From positions 1-33,229 of the forward strand of contig JAHIVA010000035.1 in assembly GCA_018816985.1 (NCBI GenBank): a stretch of DNA of 33,229 nt. The letters run 5' to 3'. The translations under genes and the position numbers were made by a program. This DNA comes from Patescibacteria group bacterium (GTDB lineage: Bacteria; Patescibacteriota; Minisyncoccia; Phycocordibacterales; UBA9973). The notes under the pieces are model-generated. The model was not told where the DNA came from. It saw only the letters and a program-made list of their open reading frames with translations, and ran no database searches. Position 1 is the first letter of the stretch; each line of letters starts with the position of its first letter. Shown here one piece after another: positions 14,961 to 22,901 of this stretch.

Positions 14961-15281
14961 CTACTCACTTAAATGCACTGTTCCCTGTTCTGGATTTATT
15001 TGATCTTTAGAGATGCCTAGAGTGTTTAAAACTACACCAAGGATAGTCCAAACTCCCATCATAATAGTAATTCCAATAATTCCCCAAATCATATGACTTT
15101 TACCAGTTGTCTTCTTTTCTTCATTTTCTTGATTGGAAAGAAATTCAAAAACCCCATACAGAAAATACACAATAGCTAAAGCAAACAAAAGACCAATGAG
15201 CGGATTTATAATCATTGTATCAACATTTCCGATAAATCCATCTAGACTCGTGCTTGCGGCATAAGCTATTTTTGTAGACAT
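14961..15281 (-). CDS. TrbC/VirB2-like small membrane protein (pilin-like 5)
   Basis: The 106-residue protein has two transmembrane segments (about residues 25-48 and 66-90) joined by a charged loop, F-L-S-N-Q-E-N-E-E-K-K-T-T-G-K-S-H-M-I-W-G-I-I-G. This helix-loop-helix with an acidic/basic loop and W-G-I-I-G is shared by the four preceding proteins and resembles TrbC/VirB2-type pilin precursors. The N-terminus lacks a long cleavable signal peptide; Y-A-A at 7-9 is a possible processing site. It is the last gene of the operon, 17 nt after the preceding paralogue and just before the bidirectional terminator. Confidence 0.7.
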   Translation of the reverse strand: MSTKIAYAASTSLDGFIGNVDTMIINPLIGLLFALAIVYFLYGVFEFLSNQENEEKKTTGKSHMIWGIIGITIMMGVWTILGVVLNTLGISKDQINPEQGTVHLSE

Positions 15282-15298
15282 ATTTCAGAGATTCAAAA

Positions 15299-15682
15299 TT
15301 AATAATTTATCGTCGGCAAAGTAATAGTACCAGTATTACCAACGTTAAAAGTATTTGTCAAAATACTCACCAGCCCCCACATAGCCACGATAACAGCCAA
15401 ACCAATAATGCCGTAAATTATTCTATTTCGGTCGGTTTTCTTGGCTTCTTCATCACTTGAAATAACATAAGTGATAACTCCCCAGACAAAATAAACTACC
15501 CCTAGAGCAATCAAAACTGGCACAACCGCATTAAGAAGTTGACTAATTTTACATAGCAATGAACCTATGTCTGTGACCTGTGCTCCAGTACAGACAGTAC
15601 CACCGTAAGTACTCACCGCCAAGGCAACCATCGGTGATAAACCCAAAACAGAACTCGACAATATAATTAATTTCTTTTTCAT
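15299..15682 (-). CDS. TrbC/VirB2-like small membrane protein (pilin-like 4)
   Basis: The 127-residue protein has a signal peptide (K-K-K-L-I-I-L...A-L-A near residue 22), then two transmembrane helices: L-N-A-V-V-P-V-L-I-A-L-G-V-V-Y-F-V-W-G and I-I-Y-G-I-I-G-L-A-V-I-V-A-M-W-G-L-V. The connecting loop is S-S-D-E-E-A-K-K-T-D-R-N-R. Two cysteines (C31, C44) precede the first helix. The repeat unit is closely related to both halves of the 249-aa neighbour. Family assignment is by architecture and resemblance to proteins labelled pilin or TrbC/VirB2 in Patescibacteria genomes. A 96-nt gap separates it from the upstream gene. Confidence 0.72.
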   Translation of the reverse strand: MKKKLIILSSSVLGLSPMVALAVSTYGGTVCTGAQVTDIGSLLCKISQLLNAVVPVLIALGVVYFVWGVITYVISSDEEAKKTDRNRIIYGIIGLAVIVAMWGLVSILTNTFNVGNTGTITLPTINY

Positions 15683-15778
15683 ATGATTTTCTAAAAATAC
15701 TTTCTAATAATTTTGCGACCTAATAATAAACTAATAATATCTTTTAATTATAACCCTTGTGAAAAATTGAAGCAAATA

Positions 15779-16528
15779 TTAAGGAGGGGAAACGTGTGGA
15801 AGCACGGAAGTGTCAATACTAAAAGTGCTTCCTAGAATTCCAACCAATCCCCAGACAGACAACATCACCGCTAAAGCAATAATCCCCCAAATCATAAACT
15901 GTTTGCCTTGTTCCCGCTTTTTTTCCTCATCGGCATTTAAAATAAAGAACTGCACTACTCCCCAGACAAACATCACGGTTGCCAAGGCAAAAATCAAAGG
16001 AATGATAGAATTGTTAATAATACCAGTGATATAGCACAAAACATCTTGAAATTTTGGATCCCCTGCAAGACTACAGGTAGCACCTCCAGCCACAGTTAAA
16101 GGTGTGATAGTCGGCGCAGAAGCACTCAAGTCGAAAGTTTTAACGATAATATTCACCAACCCCCATAGGCCAACAATAACAGCAAAGCCTATAATGCCAT
16201 AAATTATTCTGTCTTTCCCTTTTTTCTTTGCCTCCTCACCGTCAGCAATAACGTATTGCACTACTCCCCAGACAAAATAAACCACTCCCAAAGCAACCAG
16301 TAATGGAATAATTGAATTTAAAATTTGTTTAAATTGACATATTAATTTCCCTAAACCACCTAAGGCAAGGCAGGGTGATTGACTTGACGACTCAGAATAA
16401 GAATAAAAATCAACTAGCGCATTATAATTAGAATTTTCATCGGCAGCCTGAACTCCAAAAACTGGAACAAAAATCCCAACAAGCATAATTAATAGGATAG
16501 TGGATAAAATATATTTTTTAATTTTCAT
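15779..16528 (-). CDS. Tandem-duplicated TrbC/VirB2-like membrane protein (pilin-like 3)
   Basis: The 249-residue protein has a signal peptide (to about residue 29, G-V-Q-A-A) followed by two copies of the two-helix unit seen in its neighbours. Copy 1 (about 55-135) has P-L-L-V-A-L-G-V-V-Y-F-V-W-G-V-V-Q-Y and D-G-E-E-A-K-K-K-G-K-D-R-I-I-Y-G-I-I-G-F. Copy 2 (about 152-237) has P-L-I-F-A-L-A-T-V-M-F-V-W-G-V-V-Q-F and D-E-E-K-K-R-E-Q-G-K-Q-F-M-I-W-G-I-I-A. Each copy is preceded by a cysteine pair. It probably arose by internal duplication or fusion of adjacent paralogues. Four transmembrane helices are expected, unlike a simple VirB2 subunit. Confidence 0.75.
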   Translation of the reverse strand: MKIKKYILSTILLIMLVGIFVPVFGVQAADENSNYNALVDFYSYSESSSQSPCLALGGLGKLICQFKQILNSIIPLLVALGVVYFVWGVVQYVIADGEEAKKKGKDRIIYGIIGFAVIVGLWGLVNIIVKTFDLSASAPTITPLTVAGGATCSLAGDPKFQDVLCYITGIINNSIIPLIFALATVMFVWGVVQFFILNADEEKKREQGKQFMIWGIIALAVMLSVWGLVGILGSTFSIDTSVLPHVSPP

Positions 16529-16541
16529 AATATTTTTTAAT

Positions 16542-16922
16542 TTACAATGAAAGCACAGTTGCCGAGATCATCTTGGCAATCGCCCAGGCTCCTAATAATA
16601 TTGCCGCCCCTATTAGAGTATAAAGAAGAGCATCTTTGGCTTTGGTTAATTTTTCTGAATTACCTCGAGCGGCCACAAAAAGAAAACCACAATATATAAT
16701 GGCAAGCGCTACGATTGGTATACCAATTTTAAGCGCTCCTTCCAAAATCTTTTGAACGAGGCTGGGGATGGAGGTAATGTTTGGAATTGGATTGACAATT
16801 TTCCCTCCAAGGGCAGGATTACTAGGAGTATCACCTTCTCCAGCAAAAGAAACAACAGGTAAAACCAAAAGAGAACTGAATATAAATATTTTCTGCCAAT
16901 TTTTCTTAACTAATTTTATCAT
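16542..16922 (-). CDS. TrbC/VirB2-like small membrane protein (pilin-like 2)
   Basis: The 126-residue protein has a signal peptide ending near V-S-F-A, a short extracytoplasmic segment (N-P-I-P-N-I-T-S-I-P-S-L-V), then two transmembrane helices with a loop A-A-R-G-N-S-E-K-L-T-K-A-K-D-A. This Gly/Lys-containing loop is typical of TrbC/VirB2-type pilins in CPR genomes. The ATG at 16922 is preferred over the in-frame ATG at 16973, which would overlap the upstream gene and spoil the signal peptide. It is 16 nt downstream of the previous pilin-like gene and 13 nt upstream of the next. Confidence 0.78.
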   Translation of the reverse strand: MIKLVKKNWQKIFIFSSLLVLPVVSFAGEGDTPSNPALGGKIVNPIPNITSIPSLVQKILEGALKIGIPIVALAIIYCGFLFVAARGNSEKLTKAKDALLYTLIGAAILLGAWAIAKMISATVLSL

Positions 16923-16938
16923 TGTATTATTATACATA

Positions 16939-17328
16939 TTATAAAGGATTAAAACCAATCCAGGAACCCTCATAACCTAAAATGGATAATATTGTTCTGA
17001 TAATCAAAAAGGCTGCCATGGCAAAAATCAACCCAATAATAGCGTTAGTAAAAATTGATTTCGCTTTGGTTCTGGCACTGGCTATCTCCCCGCCCGCCGT
17101 GACCATCAGGAATCCGGCATAAGCGAACATAATGGCTGCAATTGGAATAACCATATAGTAAAGAATAAAATGAATAACTGTATTAATAAGATTCATAAAT
17201 GCCTTAAAATCGCAAGGCTGTCCTTCTGAATTATCACAAGGAACCAAGCCTGCTGCCAAAGAAAAAGCTGGCATAATTAAAATTAAAAATACGGCTAGAT
17301 AGATTATAAATTTTTTTGTTTTTTGCAT
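16939..17328 (-). CDS. TrbC/VirB2-like pilin precursor (pilin-like 1)
   Basis: The 129-residue protein has a classical signal peptide (cleavage expected near S-L-A-A, about residue 26), a cysteine pair (C-D...C-D, residues 30-39), and two transmembrane helices. The loop T-A-G-G-E-I-A-S-A-R-T-K-A-K-S-I-F is the characteristic positively charged VirB2/TrbC-type turn. In type IV secretion the mature subunits assemble into the pilus; here no VirB4, VirD4 or other machine gene is in the window. It starts 4 nt after the solute-binding protein gene, so both are in one transcript. Confidence 0.82.
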   Translation of the reverse strand: MQKTKKFIIYLAVFLILIMPAFSLAAGLVPCDNSEGQPCDFKAFMNLINTVIHFILYYMVIPIAAIMFAYAGFLMVTAGGEIASARTKAKSIFTNAIIGLIFAMAAFLIIRTILSILGYEGSWIGFNPL

Positions 17329-17332
17329 TATG

Positions 17333-18622
17333 CTATTTTAATAATAAAAGATTCAGCTTGGCATTAGCATCTTTGATGGCACCCGCTACCGACAGATTAT
17401 TAGAAAGCACCGCATTGACCATTCCATTAAAAACAGAATCTGTATTTTTAGGTGCTGGGTCAAGCCAGCTTTTCCCATACAAAGCTGAACTATAAAAGAT
17501 GGAAGAGTAAGCGTCATCCGGCACAATTGTTAATAAATCCCGACGAGCTGGAGCTACTCCCGTAGCTACTACCAACTTTGAAGCAAAGTCCCCAGCAGCC
17601 ATTAAACTTGCCGTAATAAAAGCAGCATCAAAATTCTTAGAAAAAGACGAAATAGCCAATCCTGTCACTCGGGCTCCGGTTATTTTTAAATTGGAATTCC
17701 TAATTTGGGGCAAACCGGCAACAAAAAAGTTTTGATTAGGGTTTCTGTTAACCAAAGATTGGAGTTCTCCGGCAAAACCAAAATAAAATGCCAAATCTTC
17801 TCTGGAAAAAGCATCAATGGAGTTTGGTAATGATTTATTCCAAGAATATGTCACATTATTAGGATCCGCAAAGTCAGTATAAAATTTTAAAATTGAAGGA
17901 AGATTAAAACTTCCAATCGATGAATCTAAAGCAGAGACAAGGGTTCCGTTTTTTTCTTGAATAATAGGATTCCCAGCCTGCATAAAAAGAGTAGCCATAA
18001 TATCTTTAGCATGAGTCACGTTAGAGAACTGTCCGAAAGCTATCGCGCTTTTTATAATCTTATTTGCATTGTCTTTTTGGGTGAGTAAAGGCGCAAGATC
18101 AGTCATTTCGTCCCAATAAGTAGGAGGATAAATAACTCCGTTTGCGTCAAGAATACTACGATTATAATACATCATCAATGGGTCAATAGATATTGGAAAA
18201 GCTAAAATACCATTAGCGGTTAAAAAAATTTCCCCGGCAGTAGCAAAATTATTCTTAAAAGAAGCCAAGGGATAACTCTGATACGGAATAGTAAAAATTT
18301 TATCGATATAATGAAAAACTAAATCATTCGGTAAAAAAAATATATCCGGCCCTGTCCCCGAAGCCGCAGCTTCAAGTAAATCTTGGTCAAAAGTATCGGC
18401 AGATTTTTCTTCATAAGTAACGACAATGGTAGGGTTAGCACTATTGAAATCCTTTATTGCGCTAGCCATTAACACATTCGGAATGGTTCCCCACAAAACT
18501 ACTTTACCTAGACTCCCCGTGCTATTTTTACCGAGTGGGATGGCGCCAGAAAAAACCAAAACACCTAAAATGGCTGCAACAACAAATATAATTAAAACAA
18601 TTATTTGAAAATTTCCTTTCAT
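17333..18622 (-). CDS. Extracellular solute-binding protein (ABC-transporter family 1), orphan
   Basis: The 429-residue protein has an N-terminal hydrophobic segment (about residues 6-27) without a lipobox cysteine, so it is probably a membrane anchor. A family 1 solute-binding fold follows, as shown by V-V-L-W-G-T-I-P...I-K-D-F-N-S-A-N-P-T-I-V-V-T-Y, G-T-G-P-D-I-F-F-L-P-N-D, the hinge region A-F-P-I-S-I-D-P-L-M-M-Y-Y-N-R and P-P-T-Y-W-D-E-M. These proteins normally bring sugars to an ABC importer, but no permease or ATPase gene is nearby. It overlaps the methyltransferase stop by 4 nt (ATGA) and leads directly into the pilin-like genes, so a role in the cell-surface apparatus cannot be excluded. 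Confidence 0.82.
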   Translation of the reverse strand: MKGNFQIIVLIIFVVAAILGVLVFSGAIPLGKNSTGSLGKVVLWGTIPNVLMASAIKDFNSANPTIVVTYEEKSADTFDQDLLEAAASGTGPDIFFLPNDLVFHYIDKIFTIPYQSYPLASFKNNFATAGEIFLTANGILAFPISIDPLMMYYNRSILDANGVIYPPTYWDEMTDLAPLLTQKDNANKIIKSAIAFGQFSNVTHAKDIMATLFMQAGNPIIQEKNGTLVSALDSSIGSFNLPSILKFYTDFADPNNVTYSWNKSLPNSIDAFSREDLAFYFGFAGELQSLVNRNPNQNFFVAGLPQIRNSNLKITGARVTGLAISSFSKNFDAAFITASLMAAGDFASKLVVATGVAPARRDLLTIVPDDAYSSIFYSSALYGKSWLDPAPKNTDSVFNGMVNAVLSNNLSVAGAIKDANAKLNLLLLK

Positions 18623-19134
18623 TGCTTTGTTAATATCATACCATAATGATGCTCCCCTGCGTCAATTTCTCTATCCATTACAAAATCTTTCTTTTGAAAC
18701 ATTTCCAGGGCTTTATCTTTAGAAATAACATTCGTTTCATTCATAAGAGACGATTCGGACCAATCAATTAATAAAACTTTGCCTTTGGGTTTTAAAATTC
18801 TTTTTATCTCTTCAATAAATTTTTCTTTATCTTCTACTTGAAAGAGTACATTGGAAGCAATAACCGCATCCGCCACTACATCTCCTATCCTAGTTCCTCC
18901 GAGCTTTTCTACATTTCCTAAAATAATCTCAACATTGCCCAAATGAGCTTCCTTCGCTCTATTTTTGATGGTGTCTAAAAAATCTTTTTGTAATTCAATA
19001 GCATATACTTTTCCTTTAGGCACCAACGCCCCAGCTGCAATAGCATAATAGCCTGTCCCCGCACCCAAATCCGCCACAATACTATCTTCCTTTAATCCAA
19101 AAGCTTTTAAATTTTTTACTGGATCAGTGAACAT
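18619..19134 (-). CDS. Class I SAM-dependent methyltransferase
   Basis: The 171-residue protein has a Rossmann methyltransferase fold: motif I V-A-D-L-G-A-G-T-G-Y-Y (about residues 20-30), the acidic end of beta-2 in V-Y-A-I-E-L, then G-N-V-E and A-V-I-A-S-N-V-L-F-Q-V, and the late L-K-P-K-G-K-V-L-L-I-D-W. It resembles UbiE/Methyltransf_11-type enzymes; the substrate is unknown. I start it at the ATG at 19134 (M-F-T-D-P) because a TATAAT box (19141-19146) sits 6 nt upstream; the alternative ATG at 19167 lies upstream of that box. It is the first gene of the run through the solute-binding and pilin-like proteins. Confidence 0.85.
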   Translation of the reverse strand: MFTDPVKNLKAFGLKEDSIVADLGAGTGYYAIAAGALVPKGKVYAIELQKDFLDTIKNRAKEAHLGNVEIILGNVEKLGGTRIGDVVADAVIASNVLFQVEDKEKFIEEIKRILKPKGKVLLIDWSESSLMNETNVISKDKALEMFQKKDFVMDREIDAGEHHYGMILTKQ

Positions 19135-19140
19135 CCGTAT

Positions 19141-19146
19141 ATTATA
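19141..19146 (-). promoter_or_regulatory. -10 box of the methyltransferase/pilin operon
   Basis: A perfect TATAAT on the minus strand ends 6 nt before the ATG at 19134, which would give a leaderless transcript. No good -35 is seen at 16-18 nt; the nearest TTGACA on this strand (19179-19184) is 32 nt away. Confidence 0.55.
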
Positions 19147-19183
19147 GTATATAAAAAACTTATCCACTAGCGGTTATTGTCAA

Positions 19184-19208
19184 ATTGTCAAAGGTGCCCT
19201 TTGACAAT
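19184..19208. repeat. Left palindrome of the REP-transposase unit
   Basis: Arms ATTGTCAAAGG (19184-19194) and CCTTTGACAAT (19198-19208) around TGC. A 23-bp stretch including both arms is identical to the right copy at 19829-19851. TTGTCA at its left end lies 18 nt before a TATAAT box (19209-19214) and can act as -35 for the transposase gene. Confidence 0.9.
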
Positions 19209-19220
19209 TATAATAAAAGA

Positions 19221-19847
19221 ATGAAAAATAGAGATTTAAAAAATTTTGTTCCGGAAACTATTTTCCACATATATAATAGAGGCAATAATAAAGAAAAGAT
19301 ATTTTTTGATGATCAAGACTATAGAGCTTTTCTTTTTCGACTTGGATTATGTTTTGGATTTACTGAAGAAGAATTAAATAAGGAAAAGCTTATAGCTATA
19401 CCCTACTCTAGAATAAGAATTACTTCAATAAATAAAAATAATTTCAAGTTACATGCTTTTTGTCTAATGCCTAATCATTTTCATTTAATGATCGAACAAA
19501 TTGGGAATATTCCAATTTCAAATTTAATGTTAAAAACTTGCACAAGTTACGCAAAATATATTAACAAAAAATACAAAAGAATTGGACACATTTTTCAAGA
19601 CCAATTTAAGGCTGTATTAATAGAAGATAATCCTCAACTCATGTGGACATCAGCTTACATACACATGAATGCAGTAAAAAACAAAATCGTAAAACATCCA
19701 TCAGAATATATGTGGAGTAGTTATAATGATTATGCAAAAGAAAGAAATTTACTAATAGTGAATAAAGAATTATTAATATCTACCTTTGGCGACATAGAAA
19801 ATTTCATAAAACAAACACTAATCTACTATGTCAAAGGTGCCCTTTGA
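19221..19847 (+). CDS. REP-associated (Y1/HUH) transposase, RAYT-type
   Basis: The 208-residue protein belongs to the Transposase_17/REP-associated tyrosine transposase group, single-strand nucleases related to IS200/IS605 TnpA. Seen here: the N-terminal F-H-I-Y-N-R-G-N-N-K-E-K-I-F, the metal-binding H-U-H motif in L-M-P-N-H-F-H-L-M-I (His86, His88), a candidate catalytic tyrosine in T-S-Y-A-K-Y-I-N (Tyr110 or Tyr113), G-H-I-F-Q-D-Q-F and Y-I-H-M-N-A-V. The ATG at 19221 is 6 nt after TATAAT (19209-19214), with TTGTCA of the left palindrome 18 nt further upstream. The last codons and TGA stop are formed by the right palindrome. The unit appears intact. Confidence 0.92.
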   Translation: MKNRDLKNFVPETIFHIYNRGNNKEKIFFDDQDYRAFLFRLGLCFGFTEEELNKEKLIAIPYSRIRITSINKNNFKLHAFCLMPNHFHLMIEQIGNIPISNLMLKTCTSYAKYINKKYKRIGHIFQDQFKAVLIEDNPQLMWTSAYIHMNAVKNKIVKHPSEYMWSSYNDYAKERNLLIVNKELLISTFGDIENFIKQTLIYYVKGAL

Positions 19848-19851
19848 CAAT
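19829..19851. repeat. Right palindrome of the REP-transposase unit
   Basis: Arms TGTCAAAGG (19829-19837) and CCTTTGACA (19841-19849) around TGC, identical over 23 bp to the left copy. It encodes the final transposase residues (V-K-G-A-L) and contains the stop codon. It may also act as a terminator-like hairpin between the convergent transposase and DUF6122 genes. Confidence 0.9.
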
Positions 19852-19876
19852 CTTTGATATTTCATTTTTAACATTA

Positions 19877-20194
19877 CTACACTCCTTCTCTTTTTATATA
19901 AATAAAATCCAAAAGAAAATCCATAATTAAACCAATACCTAAAAACATTAATGGGCGATAAAAAAGCATTAATACTGCAAAAAAAGTTATTATTTTCCAG
20001 TTTTTATGAATAAAGTGAGTCTTAAATGGATTTCTTTTTGGGTGATAAATCGGACGAGAAAATAAATGATCTAAGTCAATTAAATTTGAACCCAACATAA
20101 GCACTAGGTCTATATAATTTGGATTAATGTTTTGAACATGCATCAAGGCATAAAATACGATTAAATTTGATGCAACATGTGTGGGTGTAATCAT
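19877..20194 (-). CDS. DUF6122-like small membrane protein
   Basis: The 105-residue protein is largely hydrophobic, with H-V-A-S-N-L-I at the N-terminus, the polar motif L-G-S-N-L-I-D-L-D-H-L-F-S-R-P-I-Y-H-P-x-R-N-P-F-K-T-H-F-I-H-K in the middle and helices around residues 70-100. The conserved Asp/His pattern recalls membrane-bound metal-dependent hydrolase-like families; I assign it to the DUF6122 type from memory. Function is unknown. The ATG at 20194 (M-I-T-P-T-H) lies 2 nt after the gyrA stop; an upstream in-frame ATG at 20206 would overlap gyrA. Confidence 0.7.
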   Translation of the reverse strand: MITPTHVASNLIVFYALMHVQNINPNYIDLVLMLGSNLIDLDHLFSRPIYHPKRNPFKTHFIHKNWKIITFFAVLMLFYRPLMFLGIGLIMDFLLDFIYIKREGV

Positions 20195-20196
20195 TT

Positions 20197-22659
20197 CTAG
20201 ATACAAGCCAGCGAGGCAATACCATCTCCGGAACGCAGGCGCATAATCGTCACCCCTTGAGTCTGACGGCCGAGAGAAGAGATATCTTTTAAAGCTGTCC
20301 TAATAACCTGTCCTTTTTTAGACATAGCAATTAACTCCATTTCCTCTCCGGTTAAAACTTTTGCTACAATAAGCTTTCCAGTTTTTGAAGTCACTTTAGC
20401 TGTTTTTACACCAGAACCACCACGCTTCTGAACTTTGTATTCTTTTAAGTTGGTCTTCTTACCGAAGCCATTAGCACTCATAGTTAGAAATGCACCTTTT
20501 TCTGTACTTTTTTTCACAACATCAACGCCAATAGCTTCATCAGTTTTTTTCAATTTAATACCACAAACTCCTCCAGCTGTTCTTCCCATTTCACGCACGT
20601 CGGATTCTTTAAACCTAATAGATTGACCATCCATTGTCGCAATCATAACTTCATCTCCTTTTTCTGTAGAAAGTGCAGAAATAAGCTGGTCGTTTTTATC
20701 TAAACGAATAGCGATAATACCACTTCGACGCACATCTTTAAAACTTTCAGAAGACATTTTCTTGGCAGTACCAGCTCTAGTTACCAACATTAGTGAAGAT
20801 GGAGATTTTGCTAGATCTTTTGGTAAAGCTAGAATAGAAGTCACTTTTTCCTCTCCCGAAAGAGCTAAAAAGTTCATAATGGATTTACCGCGAGTGGCTC
20901 GTCGGCCTTCAGGAATCTCATACATTTTCATTTGATAAACCTTTCCTAAATTTGTAAAGAAGAGCAAATTGCTATGAGTCGAGCCGGAAACAAGCATAGT
21001 CACAAAATCCTCTTCTTTTGTTTCTAAATCAACTACTCCTACTCCTCCCCTTTTTTGAGCATGATATTCAGAAGGGTCGGTACATTTAACGTAACCACCC
21101 GCCGTGAGCACGAGCATTGTTTCTTTTTCTGGAACTAAATCCTCATCAGAAATCTCTTTGACTCCTCCTTTTACTATTTTTGTCCTTCGCTCGTCGGCAT
21201 ATTTCTCGCGAATTTCTTTTAATTCATCAGCGATCGTCTTGAGAATTTTTTTAGGACTAGCTAATAAATCTTTCATAGTCGCAATAAATTTCTGTTTTTC
21301 CAGAAGCTCATCTTCTACCGCCTTACGCTCCAATCCAGCCAATTTGGATAATTTCATTTCTAAAATAGCAGCCGCTTGCAAATCTGAAAACTTAAATTCT
21401 TTCATTAAATTTAGTTTAGCAATTTGAGAATTTTTGGAAGCGCGAATAACAGTAATCACACGGTCTATCTTATCTAGCGCTTTTTTCAAGCCAAGTAAAA
21501 TATGTTCGCGTTCCTGCGCTTTTCTTAAATCATACGCACTTCGTCTTTTCACCACTTCTTTCCGGTGTTCAATAAAAAGATCTAAAATTGATTTAAGCGA
21601 TAAGGTTTGAGGAACACCATCAACCAAAGCCACCATATTAAAATTAAAATTTGATTCAAGTTGGGTATTTTTATAAATATAATTTAAAACTTTTTCCGGA
21701 TGAGCGCTCGGTTTCAGGTCTATGACAATTCTAATATCTTTTGTGGATTCATCGCGTAGCCCTTTGATACCTTCCAGTTTTTTTTCTTGAACCAATTCAG
21801 CTATCGACACAATTAAATTTGCTTTATTAACCCGAAACGGAATAGATGTGACGATAATAGAAAAGTTGCCGTCCTTTTGTTCCACTATCTCTGCCTCACC
21901 CCGACAAACAACTCCACCTCTTCCTGAACCATAAGCGTGCAATATGTCTTTATGTCCATAAGCAATCCCGCCAGTAGGAAAATCGGGTCCTTTAATAAAC
22001 TGCATTAAATCTTCCGTAGTAGCATCATTATTTTCAATTAAATAATTTGTCGCATCTAATACTTCCGCCAAATTGTGTGAAGGAATATTTGTTGCCATAC
22101 CAACAGCAATACCTAACGTACCATTCAGTAGAAGTGCCGGCACTGCCGTGGGAAAGACTATTGGCTCCTGCCGAGTCTGGTCATAATTCGGGCGAAAATC
22201 TACTGTTTCTTTTTCCAAATCCCGCAAAAGTTCTCCCGCAATTTTAGACATTTTTGCTTCGGTATAACGCATCGCTGCGGCATTGTCTCCATCAATGGAA
22301 CCAAAATTTCCTTGACCTAAAACAAGTGGATAACGATAAGAAAATTCCTGGGCCATCCCAACCATAGAATCATAAACAGCCGTATCTCCATGAGGGTGGT
22401 ATTTTCCAAGCACATCTCCAACAATAGCTGCAGATTTTCGAAAACGGGCAGAAGAAGTAAGCCCCATTTCATTCATTCCGAACAAAATTCGGCGGTGCAC
22501 AGGTTTTAACCCATCCCGAACATCTGGCAGAGCACGAGCCGTGATAACAGTCATAGCATAAGCGATATAGGATTCTTTCATTTCTGCCACAATATCAACA
22601 GGCAAAATCAAATCTGCCGGTATTTCTTCTTTTGATTCAGTTGAAGGCTTTTTTGCCAT
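20197..22659 (-). CDS. gyrA: DNA gyrase/topoisomerase subunit A
   Basis: The 820-residue protein is a type IIA topoisomerase breakage-reunion subunit. Visible are [19 protein letters not shown], the quinolone-resistance region [10 protein letters not shown] (89-97), the catalytic tyrosine in M-R-Y-T-E-A-K (Tyr132), [11 protein letters not shown], and a C-terminal beta-pinwheel of repeated blades. The GyrA box is present as Q-K-R-G-G-V-G (535-541), one position away from the consensus, and a second similar Q-K-R-G-G-S-G occurs near the C-terminus. It is therefore more likely GyrA than ParC, although the degenerate box leaves some doubt. A short membrane protein gene precedes it by 4 nt. Confidence 0.93.
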   Translation of the reverse strand: MAKKPSTESKEEIPADLILPVDIVAEMKESYIAYAMTVITARALPDVRDGLKPVHRRILFGMNEMGLTSSARFRKSAAIVGDVLGKYHPHGDTAVYDSMVGMAQEFSYRYPLVLGQGNFGSIDGDNAAAMRYTEAKMSKIAGELLRDLEKETVDFRPNYDQTRQEPIVFPTAVPALLLNGTLGIAVGMATNIPSHNLAEVLDATNYLIENNDATTEDLMQFIKGPDFPTGGIAYGHKDILHAYGSGRGGVVCRGEAEIVEQKDGNFSIIVTSIPFRVNKANLIVSIAELVQEKKLEGIKGLRDESTKDIRIVIDLKPSAHPEKVLNYIYKNTQLESNFNFNMVALVDGVPQTLSLKSILDLFIEHRKEVVKRRSAYDLRKAQEREHILLGLKKALDKIDRVITVIRASKNSQIAKLNLMKEFKFSDLQAAAILEMKLSKLAGLERKAVEDELLEKQKFIATMKDLLASPKKILKTIADELKEIREKYADERRTKIVKGGVKEISDEDLVPEKETMLVLTAGGYVKCTDPSEYHAQKRGGVGVVDLETKEEDFVTMLVSGSTHSNLLFFTNLGKVYQMKMYEIPEGRRATRGKSIMNFLALSGEEKVTSILALPKDLAKSPSSLMLVTRAGTAKKMSSESFKDVRRSGIIAIRLDKNDQLISALSTEKGDEVMIATMDGQSIRFKESDVREMGRTAGGVCGIKLKKTDEAIGVDVVKKSTEKGAFLTMSANGFGKKTNLKEYKVQKRGGSGVKTAKVTSKTGKLIVAKVLTGEEMELIAMSKKGQVIRTALKDISSLGRQTQGVTIMRLRSGDGIASLACI

Positions 22660-22663
22660 AAAA

Positions 22664-22888
22664 TTATTTAAGATTATTAAACCCGTTAGTTATACTATCT
22701 TTTAAAATGGAAAGTGGTTGTAAATCTTGGCTTATCTTTGCCTGAGTATCCGTATTTGTAAAATTTTTTCCCAAAGAGTAAATCCACAGAAAAAATAAAA
22801 TAATTGCAAAAAATAAAATAAAAGTATGTAAAATATGCCTTTTCACTTCTTCTGGTTGTTGTCTAATATTGTGAATTATTTTTTTCAT
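22664..22888 (-). CDS. Small single-helix membrane protein
   Basis: The 74-residue protein has a basic N-terminus ([18 protein letters not shown]), one hydrophobic helix (about 21-40, [15 protein letters not shown]), and a polar C-terminal tail. The K-R-H-before-helix pattern is frequent in short Patescibacteria membrane proteins; no function is known. It is tightly packed between the MBL-fold gene (13 nt) and gyrA (4 nt), which supports it being real. Confidence 0.6.
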   Translation of the reverse strand: MKKIIHNIRQQPEEVKRHILHTFILFFAIILFFLWIYSLGKNFTNTDTQAKISQDLQPLSILKDSITNGFNNLK

Positions 22889-22901
22889 AACTTTATATTG
22901 A

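Noticed and set aside
14878-14973. Small plus-strand reading frame starting M-A-N-I-I-A-S-G-Q-R-K
   Set aside because: It runs through the bidirectional terminator hairpin and into the 3' end of the convergent pilin-like gene, and has no convincing ribosome binding site.
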